Source: a virus
Length of the DNA stretch: 57,987 nt
IMG/VR virus record: IMGVR_UViG_3300043411_001582
Coordinates: 1-57,987 of that record
Strand: one strand, 5' to 3'
In this document: positions 41,256 to 48,046 of the stretch, piece by piece
Numbering within the stretch: position 1 is the first letter of the stretch
How the letters are laid out: every line of letters starts with the position of its first letter
Made by a program: the position numbers and the translations under genes
Notes under the pieces: generated by a model
The model's database searches: none
The model's input: the letters and a program-made list of their open reading frames with translations, nothing else
What the model was told of the DNA's origin: nothing

Positions 41256-41332
41256 TTTTCTACGCACTCTATCTGTTTGTTACTTTTATTATTTTTTATT
41301 TTTATCTAACTAAAGGTGATTATGATGTCTAA
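41252..41332 (+). CDS. tiny membrane protein, 26 aa
   Basis: The ATG overlaps the previous stop (ATGA) and the product is one hydrophobic helix (MIFYALYLFVTFIIFYFYLT) with a short polar tail (KGDYDV). Its frame overlaps the next gene by 8 bp. The tight coupling and composition support a real small gene. Confidence 0.55.
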   Translation: MIFYALYLFVTFIIFYFYLTKGDYDV

Positions 41333-41654
41333 GTTTCAAAAAGAAAAAGAAATCATTCAAGCTGCAATTATGCAGGCTGCTCAGGCTGCAAAAAACTTAG
41401 TTGATGAAAATCCAAATGTTTGGTATCCTTGTGGTATGGCCGGGATAAAGATTAAGCCTGCACGAGGCAGATTTGTAAGTGCTTTGAAAGAGCTTGAGTT
41501 AGGTTGGACTAGCGAAGAAGGCGGATATGTTGTATCAAATCCTAGTATGGCCTGCACCCAATGGATGCCTGCTCAGGAACTTGGTGCCGAAGTATTTGCG
41601 GATCTTCTTAAGGAACACGGCGTTGGTTGTAGAGTTTATACTAGGATTGATTAA
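41325..41654 (+). CDS. hypothetical protein, 109 aa
   Basis: I start at ATG 41325 because AAAGGTG is 8 bases away; ATG 41322 and GTG 41316 are alternatives. The product is helical at the N terminus (EIIQAAIMQAAQAAKNLV) followed by a mixed domain (GMAGIKIKPARGRFVSALKELELGW). I do not recognise it. Confidence 0.65.
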   Translation: MSKFQKEKEIIQAAIMQAAQAAKNLVDENPNVWYPCGMAGIKIKPARGRFVSALKELELGWTSEEGGYVVSNPSMACTQWMPAQELGAEVFADLLKEHGVGCRVYTRID

Positions 41655-41656
41655 GA

Positions 41657-42265
41657 ATGTTCTCAATGACAAAAATTAATTTTGAAGAGTTCCTCGAGGG
41701 ATTTAAACTCGGGCGACTCTGGTACGATATGGAGAAGACCGTTGAGGGGAGTAAATGGCACAAGGAGCCGAATGTTTCCTGCCATACTCAAATGCTGATT
41801 GATTGGTACTATAATAACCTTTTTGATCTCCGTACAGAACATCAGCGGATGCTTTCTCTTGTAGCTTCTACATTTCATGATGTGGGAAAGCCTAGAGCTA
41901 TGATCATGAAGTTCTCAGAAGAACGAGGACATTATAAAGCCTTTCATGGGCATGAGCAGATTTCGGCCAGACTTTGGATTGACTATGCTTATTCAAATCC
42001 TGAAATTGTAAAAGATCTTCTCAACCTTGGAATTTACGATGTGCATAACATCGCACAGATGATAGAATATCATTTGCCATTCGAATTGAAGAATAAAGAA
42101 AAACGTAAGGCCTTGAAGACATCGTTTTTGAATCGATGCGGGGCTGCGAATCATCAAGCCTGGCTTGATTTTATTCTGAGTGATCAGAACGGTAGGATCG
42201 CCGAAGATCAAGTTACAAAGCTTGCTAAGGTTGATGTTTGGATTAAAGAATGGGAAACCGTATGA
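41657..42265 (+). CDS. HD-domain phosphohydrolase
   Basis: The 202-aa protein has an HD-type arrangement: His43 (SCHTQMLID), the HD pair at 74-75 in FHDVGKPRAM, a later HGHEQIS and IEYHLPFE. HD enzymes use these to bind a divalent metal and hydrolyse phosphate esters. Substrate unknown; nucleotides are likely given the neighbouring kinase gene. An internal ATG at codon 4 is an alternative start. Confidence 0.82.
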   Translation: MFSMTKINFEEFLEGFKLGRLWYDMEKTVEGSKWHKEPNVSCHTQMLIDWYYNNLFDLRTEHQRMLSLVASTFHDVGKPRAMIMKFSEERGHYKAFHGHEQISARLWIDYAYSNPEIVKDLLNLGIYDVHNIAQMIEYHLPFELKNKEKRKALKTSFLNRCGAANHQAWLDFILSDQNGRIAEDQVTKLAKVDVWIKEWETV

Positions 42266-42483
42266 GAGACTTTTTTAAAAATCCTTTGATTGGGGAAGCA
42301 CTGCTCGTTTCGGCAATACTTCTAATTCTAGTCTTAGGAGTTTTCTTTGGACAAATGAGAACTTCCAGGGTCGATTATAAAGACTGTGAAAATAATGGTG
42401 GAAAACTTGTAAAAGGTCTAAACTATACAGTGGTTTGCATTAAATCAGAAGCGATCATTCAACTTTCAGGTCAATCAAAATGA
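42262..42483 (+). CDS. small membrane protein
   Basis: The 73-aa product has one transmembrane helix near residues 10-32 (GEALLVSAILLILVLGVFFG) and a C-terminal domain with two Cys (KDCENNGG, VVCIKS) that would face the periplasm if the N terminus is inside. I choose ATG 42262 for its ATGA overlap; ATG 42250 is upstream. It overlaps the kinase gene by ATGA. Confidence 0.68.
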   Translation: MRDFFKNPLIGEALLVSAILLILVLGVFFGQMRTSRVDYKDCENNGGKLVKGLNYTVVCIKSEAIIQLSGQSK

Positions 42484-43013
42484 AAACTGCATTTATTCTC
42501 TCAGGTGTTCCTGGGGCTGGTAAGTCGACTTTTATTCCTCGAATCAAAGAGATTAATAAGTTGGCAGCCACTTCGGATATTGCGACCTTCTCGCTTGATA
42601 CTTGTCGCCTTGCCTTTTTCGATCGGCAATTTCGCGACAAAGAAATGAATGCCGCCTTTTATAAAGCAGCATTTGATAATGCTAATGAAAATAAAGTCAA
42701 GTTCGATGCTTTTGTAATCTCGCAATGGAAACGTTTTCTTGAACGTGATTTCGTAGTTGTAGATAACACAAACTTGACACGTAAGCCTCGTGCTCGTTGG
42801 ATCAATGATCTTCGTGCTAAAGGCTTCACTATTGTCGGTGTTCAAGTTAATGTACCATTGCAAGTTGCACTTGATCGACAGGCAACTCGTGGCGATAAAT
42901 CGGTCCCATTGAAAATTGTTGAGGACATGTATATGCAACAACAAGAATTTTTGCTTGGGTCTGAAGTTGATTATGTAATGTATGTTGATGGCGTTACTGG
43001 GTCAGTGACTTAA
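42480..43013 (+). CDS. P-loop kinase, polynucleotide-kinase-like
   Basis: The 177-aa protein has Walker A GVPGAGKST at residues 9-17, SLDTCR, VVVDNTNLTRKPRARWI near 95-110 and a lid arginine region (LDRQATRGD). This is the layout of the T4 polynucleotide kinase N-terminal domain and related zeta-like small kinases. It lacks the phosphatase domain of T4 Pnk. It may phosphorylate 5' ends of nucleic acids in repair. Confidence 0.8.
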   Translation: MKTAFILSGVPGAGKSTFIPRIKEINKLAATSDIATFSLDTCRLAFFDRQFRDKEMNAAFYKAAFDNANENKVKFDAFVISQWKRFLERDFVVVDNTNLTRKPRARWINDLRAKGFTIVGVQVNVPLQVALDRQATRGDKSVPLKIVEDMYMQQQEFLLGSEVDYVMYVDGVTGSVT

Positions 43014-43030
43014 CTTATTTGGGATTGTTT

Positions 43031-43252
43031 ATGACACTCGAAGAATTTGCTAAGAAGGCCGGTGTTTCGGTTTTCAAATGCGATCCAGATTGGGGAGGGA
43101 GCATTGGTTATAAATGCTTGGATTATCCTAATTCACGTGTTTGCGGTTTTAGATCTGAAGCTGCCGCCTACAAAAGCTGGCTCGAAGATTCATTTGGCAC
43201 AAATACTGCAAAGGCGGTGATGACACTATTAAAACAAACCAAGTCCGTTTAA
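43031..43252 (+). CDS. hypothetical protein, 73 aa
   Basis: The start at ATG 43031 has TTGGGAT upstream. The product has a basic helix then a Trp/Gly/Cys-rich stretch (DWGGSIGYKCLDYPNSRVCGF) and is unrecognised. Confidence 0.55.
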   Translation: MTLEEFAKKAGVSVFKCDPDWGGSIGYKCLDYPNSRVCGFRSEAAAYKSWLEDSFGTNTAKAVMTLLKQTKSV

Positions 43253-43280
43253 CTTCATCCACAAAAGAACTTGCACAAGT

Positions 43281-43406
43281 ATCCTAATCTTAGGATGCGA
43301 AGATCAAAAATCTTGTTACAATAACCATATCGACATGAAAATTGTCGATAGAAATTTCAGCTTATACTGAAATTCTCTATAAATAGACTGTCACGAAAGA
43401 GTGACA
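43281..43406 (+). promoter_or_regulatory. 32: structured leader of gp32 with five hairpins
   Basis: The 193-bp gap before gp32 holds five stems in a row: ATCCTA/TAGGAT (43281-43296), AAGAT/ATCTT (43300-43314), TATCGACA/TGTCGATA (43328-43350), AATTTCAG/CTGAAATT (43353-43374) and TGTCAC/GTGACA (43389-43406). T4 gp32 controls its own translation through a leader structure, so an equivalent operator is plausible. No other gene is visible here. Confidence 0.55.
43378..43385 (+). promoter_or_regulatory. 32: late promoter TATAAATA for gp32
   Basis: A perfect late element lies between the fourth and fifth leader hairpins; transcripts starting here would keep only the last hairpin. Confidence 0.6.
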
Positions 43407-43445
43407 AACTTTATTATTTTTAATCTTTGAAAAGGAAATTTTATT

Positions 43446-44324
43446 ATGACAAAACGTACACTTGCTGCTTTGGCCGAGCAATTCAAACAAAAGACCTCTG
43501 ATACGAATGACGCGGCGGATTGGAGAAGGTTTTTTCCATTTTGGAAAGCAGAAATGGACACCGTCTCGGTAGTTCGTTTCCTCCCTGATGCTGATGAAGA
43601 AAATCCTATGGGATTCCTTGTTGAGAACCATTCTCACGAACTTACCGTTAATGGTAAGCGTGAAAAGGTCCCTTGTCTTAAGATGTATGGCGAAGAATGC
43701 CCTGTCTGCCAGCTCTCACAAAAATACTACGACGAAAAATCTCCTGACCATAACGAAACGCTTGGCAAGAAATACTATCGCAAGAAATCCTATATCGGAC
43801 AAGTTCTGGTGATGGAAACTTCTATTCCACATGATCAAGAACAATTGGTTAAGCTTATTGACTTTGGACCAGCGGTCTTCAAAGCTATTCAAGCTGCATT
43901 CCAATCTGGTGATCTTGAGGAAGCTCCTTCTGAATTGAAAGGTGGATACAATTTCCGGATCAAGAAAACCAAGTCTGGTGAATATGCTTCTTACACAACT
44001 TCGAGCTTTGCACCTAAAGCTTCTGATGTTGGTGATGATGTCATTGAGCAACTTAACCTGTATGATTTGAAAGAGTATCGTACTGCAAAAATGTCTCGTG
44101 ATGTTCTTGAAGCTATGTTGATGGCCGATCAAACTGGTGCACAATTTGGTAATGCACCTAAAGCTGCACAAGAGGCTCCTAAGGCTGCTGCAAAGGCACC
44201 TGAAGCGCCAGCCGAGCAATCTGCTCCTTCAGCTGATGCTCCACCTCCTGCAGAAAAGAAGATGTCTGTAGTTGAAGCTCTCCGTGCACGCGCTGCGGCT
44301 GCAAAGGCTGCGCAGTCGGATTAA
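43446..44324 (+). CDS. 32: single-stranded DNA-binding protein gp32-like
   Basis: The 292-aa protein matches T4 gp32. It has a basic N-terminal cooperativity segment (TKRTLAALAEQFKQK) and an OB domain with a zinc site (His64, Cys77, Cys85, Cys88; T4 uses His64, Cys77, Cys87, Cys90). The FRIKKTKSGEYASYTTSSF strand pair also fits. The C-terminal tail is Ala/Pro-rich and less acidic than in T4. It coats ssDNA in replication and recombination. The ribosome binding site is AAAAGGA. Confidence 0.9.
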   Translation: MTKRTLAALAEQFKQKTSDTNDAADWRRFFPFWKAEMDTVSVVRFLPDADEENPMGFLVENHSHELTVNGKREKVPCLKMYGEECPVCQLSQKYYDEKSPDHNETLGKKYYRKKSYIGQVLVMETSIPHDQEQLVKLIDFGPAVFKAIQAAFQSGDLEEAPSELKGGYNFRIKKTKSGEYASYTTSSFAPKASDVGDDVIEQLNLYDLKEYRTAKMSRDVLEAMLMADQTGAQFGNAPKAAQEAPKAAAKAPEAPAEQSAPSADAPPPAEKKMSVVEALRARAAAAKAAQSD

Positions 44325-44343
44325 TGTAAGAGAAAATTGAGAG

Positions 44344-44370
44344 ATGTACCTACCATAAAGGTAGGTACAT
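44344..44370 (+). promoter_or_regulatory. strong hairpin hiding the endonuclease ribosome binding site
   Basis: ATGTACCTACC pairs perfectly with GGTAGGTACAT (11 bp) around ATAAA. The 3' arm holds the only purine-rich sequence (GGTAGG) at the right distance from the ATG at 44377. There is no T run, so this is not a simple terminator of gp32. Confidence 0.65.
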
Positions 44371-44376
44371 AAAATC

Positions 44377-45264
44377 ATGTCCTCAAAAGATATTTGTCTA
44401 GCTAAGTTCAAGGAGCTAAATGGGGCTAGGGTAGATGCTGAACACGTCATTTGGCTAAAATCTAACCTGATAAAGGTAGCTGTTAGATTTATTTTTTCTT
44501 TGCCAGAATATACCGAATTGAGAAAAGAATTAAATGACATTTTACAGAATGGGGCTAAAAGCCGATCTGAAGCTGTTTATCTTTTTACAATAGGAAAAAT
44601 AGAACCGTTACGATGTGCTTGTGGCAAGTTTAGAAGTTTTTCAATTGGCGGTAAGGATAATTATCCAAAGGTACTTTGTCCTAGTTGTGCTAATAAACAA
44701 GCCGTTTTAAATGGTATTGCTACAAAAAATAAAATAGGTGAGGATGGATTAACATCTCATTCTCGGGCTGCGTTTAAAGCCTCAAAGACTAAAAAAGCTA
44801 CTATTCACGAAAACGGATTAAACACAATCCAACAAATTCAAGCAAAGTGTGCCGATAAGAAAGCAATGGCTATGAGTAGGTTTATGGCCGAACTTCAAGC
44901 TAAATGCTCTACTAATGATATGTCTGATGCGGCTTTGTATGTTGTTTTTGATCCGGCAATCGATGCTTATAAAATTGGGCGAAGCAAAGACCCTGGGCGC
45001 CGCGTATGCGATATGATGAAACAAATAAAAAGGCCGCTTTCATTAGCCTATATCGGCCAAGGCAAACTTTGTGACATCGCTAAAATTGAACTTCAGCTGC
45101 ATGAATATTTTGAAGAAGATAATGTATTACAACCCAAAGGGTTTCCAGGGAGAACAGAATGGTTCTCATCTAAAATCAAAGATGAGTTGGCACTGATTTT
45201 AGAAGACTTAACTTTAACGACTTTATTTTTTAAAGGAAAATTTTATGGCACTAGCATTTCTTAA
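44377..45264 (+). CDS. GIY-YIG/T5orf172-type putative homing endonuclease
   Basis: The 295-aa protein has a Cys cluster (CACGKFRSF ... LCPSC near 80-105) and a C-terminal domain of the T5orf172/MUG113 type (ALYVVFDPAIDAYKIGRSKD then RRVCDMMKQIKRPLSLAYIG and E-x-x-LHEYF). This is a GIY-YIG relative: the Y-V...Y-K-I-G-R-S-x-D order replaces GIY...YIG. Position between gp32 and uvsX suggests a free-standing homing endonuclease; a host-type nuclease is possible. Its stop overlaps the start of uvsX by 20 bp. Confidence 0.7.
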   Translation: MSSKDICLAKFKELNGARVDAEHVIWLKSNLIKVAVRFIFSLPEYTELRKELNDILQNGAKSRSEAVYLFTIGKIEPLRCACGKFRSFSIGGKDNYPKVLCPSCANKQAVLNGIATKNKIGEDGLTSHSRAAFKASKTKKATIHENGLNTIQQIQAKCADKKAMAMSRFMAELQAKCSTNDMSDAALYVVFDPAIDAYKIGRSKDPGRRVCDMMKQIKRPLSLAYIGQGKLCDIAKIELQLHEYFEEDNVLQPKGFPGRTEWFSSKIKDELALILEDLTLTTLFFKGKFYGTSIS

Positions 45265-46300
45265 AACTTTCAGAAAGGACCTTGAAAAGGCCACTGATAT
45301 AATTACATCATTTGAACCTCCTACATTTTGGTATTCTACTGGCAATTATGCAGTAAACAAAATTGTATCAGGATCATATTTCAAAGGCATCCCACAGGGT
45401 CGTATCACTTGTGTGGCCGGACCTTCGCAAAGTGGAAAATCCTATGAATTGTGCAACATTCTAAAAAATGCTCAGGATGAAGGTGCTTTTGTTTTGGCAT
45501 TAGATTCTGAGAGCGCTTTGGATCGGGCATATATGAGCAAGATCGGTATGAAGCTAGATCCTGATAACTTCCAATATGCCGGTGTTTCGAAATTCTCAGA
45601 TTGCGTTAGTGTCATTTCTGACTTCATTAAAGCCTATGTTAAGGAATATGGGAATGATAAACTCGATTCGCCAAAAGTGATTATTGCTCTAGATTCGCTT
45701 GATATGTTATTGACTGATTCTGAAGAAGCTCATTTTAATTCTGGGGAACAGAAAGGTGATCAAGGTCAGCGCGCCAAACAAGCGAAGCACATGCTTCGCA
45801 CCATTGTGTCACGAATCAAACGTCTCCCAATTGCCTTTGTTGTCACACATCAAGTATATCCAAATTCAGAGCTCACTAATGGGCAAGGGATGTGGATCAT
45901 CAACAATGCCATTAAGTATTCTGCATCTCAAATCTTTCTGATTACTGCAACTAAGCTGAAAGAAGGAACAGATATTAAAGGTATGAAGATGAAGATTGAA
46001 TCTTACAAGAGTCGATTCTCACAACCTGGACGTAAAGTTGAAGTCGAGGTTCCATATACTGCCGGCATGAATAAATTCTCAGGCTTTCTTGAGTTGATGG
46101 AAGAGCTCGGAGTTGTACAATCAGCCGGCGCTTGGAAGAAGCTCCAGTTGCCAAATCAAGAGGTAATTAGTTTCCAAACTAAAAATCTTGACGAGGAACT
46201 CTTCAAAAAGATTATGTCTCACCCATTGGTCTCTAAAGAGGAACAAGAAATTGCTGCTCTTCTTGACAATGACGTTGAAACCTTAGACTCTCAATCCTAA
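45245..46300 (+). CDS. uvsX: RecA-like recombinase UvsX
   Basis: The 351-aa protein is the T4-type RecA: Walker A GPSQSGKS near residues 59-66, a Glu/Asp catalytic region (ALDSESALD), Walker B VIIALDSLDML near 145, and FVVTHQVY followed by loop 2 (NSELTNGQGMW). It makes filaments on gp32-coated ssDNA and drives strand exchange with UvsY. The ribosome binding site is AAAGGA. UvsY-like and UvsW genes follow after two small insertions. Confidence 0.93.
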   Translation: MALAFLKTFRKDLEKATDIITSFEPPTFWYSTGNYAVNKIVSGSYFKGIPQGRITCVAGPSQSGKSYELCNILKNAQDEGAFVLALDSESALDRAYMSKIGMKLDPDNFQYAGVSKFSDCVSVISDFIKAYVKEYGNDKLDSPKVIIALDSLDMLLTDSEEAHFNSGEQKGDQGQRAKQAKHMLRTIVSRIKRLPIAFVVTHQVYPNSELTNGQGMWIINNAIKYSASQIFLITATKLKEGTDIKGMKMKIESYKSRFSQPGRKVEVEVPYTAGMNKFSGFLELMEELGVVQSAGAWKKLQLPNQEVISFQTKNLDEELFKKIMSHPLVSKEEQEIAALLDNDVETLDSQS

Positions 46301-46304
46301 TCCT

Positions 46305-46337
46305 ATTATACTACCTAACCAAAAAAGGTAGTATAAT
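46305..46337 (+). terminator. hairpin after uvsX, possible terminator or promoter region
   Basis: ATTATACTACC pairs perfectly with GGTAGTATAAT (11 bp) around an 11-nt loop. There is no 3' T run. The 3' arm contains TATAAT, a possible host -10 for the gene at 46366, although no -35 fits. Confidence 0.45.
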
Positions 46338-46365
46338 GCTCTATCTCTTATAAAGGAATTTTATC

Positions 46366-46545
46366 ATGCAAAATGCAACTATTACTATCCAAATGGTCAA
46401 AGGCGGTTATGTAGTCGAAACAGTCGCTGAAGATACAAATACTGAAGTCTTTACTTCTACTGCAAAGATGTTTCGCGCCGTTCGTGCTGCTGTTGACGAG
46501 TTCACCTTGGTTCCTAAGAAATCAGCAGATAAAGACGAAGATTGA
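46366..46545 (+). CDS. small hypothetical protein, 59 aa
   Basis: The ATG has an AAAGGAA ribosome binding site. The product (MQNATITIQMVKGGYVVETV...) looks like a small alpha/beta protein with a basic C-terminal half and an acidic end (ADKDED). The family is unknown; it lies between uvsX and an LRR gene. Confidence 0.68.
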   Translation: MQNATITIQMVKGGYVVETVAEDTNTEVFTSTAKMFRAVRAAVDEFTLVPKKSADKDED

Positions 46546-46558
46546 ATGGATTTTTGAG

Positions 46559-46984
46559 ATGGCGACTCCTATAGCTTATCAAGGCAACTGGAATTATTCT
46601 AGAAATGAACTTTACACATTAGGCCTCGAAAATATACCGAGTCGTATTTCTGGTTATTTCTATTGTTCTGTCAACAAGCTTACTTCTTTGGAAGGTGCAC
46701 CATCTTCTATAGGCGGAGATCTAGATTGTTTTAGTAACTGTCTTTCGTCCCTTCATAATATCCACAAACAGATTAAACATATCGGTGGCTATGCTGATTT
46801 CCGTAAAAATCCAATCACCTCTTGTGTCCTAGGATTACTTTTGATAGATGGATTAGAGAAGGTTTATCTTAACACGAATGGAGTAGAAGACATTATCAAT
46901 AAGCACCTAAAAGGCGATCGAGATGTCTTCGCTTGTCAAGAAGAACTGATCGAAGCGGGATATGAAGAATTTACACAATTATGA
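46559..46984 (+). CDS. LRR paralogue 13, leaderless
   Basis: The 141-aa product starts MATPIAYQGNWNYSRNELYT, without the family leader. One standard LRR unit (FYCSVNKLTSLEGAPSSIGGD) and the cap LSSLHNIHK are followed by an intact C-terminal region. In-frame bases just upstream of the ATG encode IEWIFE, possibly a worn-down leader. The stop overlaps the UvsY-like start by ATGA. Confidence 0.78.
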   Translation: MATPIAYQGNWNYSRNELYTLGLENIPSRISGYFYCSVNKLTSLEGAPSSIGGDLDCFSNCLSSLHNIHKQIKHIGGYADFRKNPITSCVLGLLLIDGLEKVYLNTNGVEDIINKHLKGDRDVFACQEELIEAGYEEFTQL

Positions 46985-47442
46985 GCTTTCTATTAGAACT
47001 CGATGAGCATAAGCTGATTGAGCAATTGCCTCCTATCTTTGAAAAGGCTGAACTGGCTATTAAGAATGCCGAACCGCTTTTCAAGATAGAGGGCCAATTA
47101 CTCGAAGTCTTATCTCGCAATGTGCCTATGCATCAAGCACATTTTGATTTGAAGGCACAAGAGATGAAGCAACTTATGAAGTGGCTCGAGAATTATAAGG
47201 GCAAACTAGAAGCTATTCACCTAAAGAATTATAATAAAGGACAACGTGCACTGTCAGCAACCGATCAGCGAATTTTAATGGGTGGTGAACGTGATATAAT
47301 TGAAGTCAATCAGTTGATTATTGAAGCGACTTTATTCTATTCAAAGTTTGATGCCATTACTGAAGCATTCAAACAAATGGGCTGGAGTTTGTCGTCTATT
47401 GTGAAATTGAGAATTGCCGAATTGCATCAAGTTATTATTTAG
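46981..47442 (+). CDS. uvsY: UvsY-like recombination mediator
   Basis: The 153-aa protein is helical, with a region (YNKGQRALSATDQRILMGGERDI... FYSKFDAITEAFKQMGWSLSSIVKLR) that follows T4 UvsY in pattern: LS-x-x-D, a long helix, then G-W-x-(I/L)-x-x-(I/M). T4 UvsY loads UvsX on gp32-coated ssDNA. Position between uvsX and uvsW supports the call. It starts inside the LRR stop, with no separate ribosome binding site. Confidence 0.7.
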   Translation: MSFLLELDEHKLIEQLPPIFEKAELAIKNAEPLFKIEGQLLEVLSRNVPMHQAHFDLKAQEMKQLMKWLENYKGKLEAIHLKNYNKGQRALSATDQRILMGGERDIIEVNQLIIEATLFYSKFDAITEAFKQMGWSLSSIVKLRIAELHQVII

Positions 47443-47455
47443 AAAGAGAATAATC

Positions 47456-48046
47456 ATGGAACGAAAAGAAGTTAAAATCGATTTTGATCGTATGATCAAC
47501 GTTGAGATTAAGCCGGATCTAACTACTAAGGATATTGTTAAGGCGTTGAATCTTGACTCGCCGCCATGCCTCTACTTTTATCTTGGCGGATCTCGAGCAA
47601 TGGCAAAACGCGCTGCGCTGGATGATTTCAGTGAGGTTCAAATCGATATCAAACCATCGACTGATTTTGATTACTATGCTACTAATAGTCCTCAATCTGT
47701 TGATTATTTAATTTCGCTAGGTTTTAAAGAAAAGACCATTAAAAGAAAAGAATATATGGACGATGAAGCCATTGCCATCTATGAAATAAATACCAATCCG
47801 AAAGTACAAGTAGTGCTTCGCAAAGATGCAACCTTTTATCAAAAAGTCTTTCAAAGTATTTCACTTAAGTTCTACTACGATCATCTTTGGAAGTCTGCAC
47901 CTCATTTTGCTTCAAGGCTTGAACGAGAACATTCGAAAATAAAAGATATAATGAATCAACTGTTTGCTATAGGCCGAGCATTTATGCCTATAGAAGAACG
48001 TGGCAAGATTCCTGAAGGCCCTATTAATCGAAATCACAGCCGATGA
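47456..48046 (+). CDS. nucleotidyltransferase-like protein
   Basis: The 196-aa protein has GGSRAMAKRA (residues 44-53) followed by STDFDYYA (68-75). The G-S ... D-x-D arrangement is that of the Pol-beta nucleotidyltransferase fold (Asp70 and Asp72 as metal ligands). Substrate unknown. The ribosome binding site is AAGAG. Its stop overlaps UvsW by ATGA. Confidence 0.65.
   Translation: MERKEVKIDFDRMINVEIKPDLTTKDIVKALNLDSPPCLYFYLGGSRAMAKRAALDDFSEVQIDIKPSTDFDYYATNSPQSVDYLISLGFKEKTIKRKEYMDDEAIAIYEINTNPKVQVVLRKDATFYQKVFQSISLKFYYDHLWKSAPHFASRLEREHSKIKDIMNQLFAIGRAFMPIEERGKIPEGPINRNHSR

Noticed and set aside
43716-44219. Long minus-strand frame inside gp32
   Set aside because: Antisense shadow of gp32; Cys/Phe/Arg-rich, no start signals.
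44344-44370. Rho-independent terminator of gp32
   Set aside because: The stem is strong but is followed by AAAATC rather than T residues, and its 3' arm covers the next ribosome binding site.
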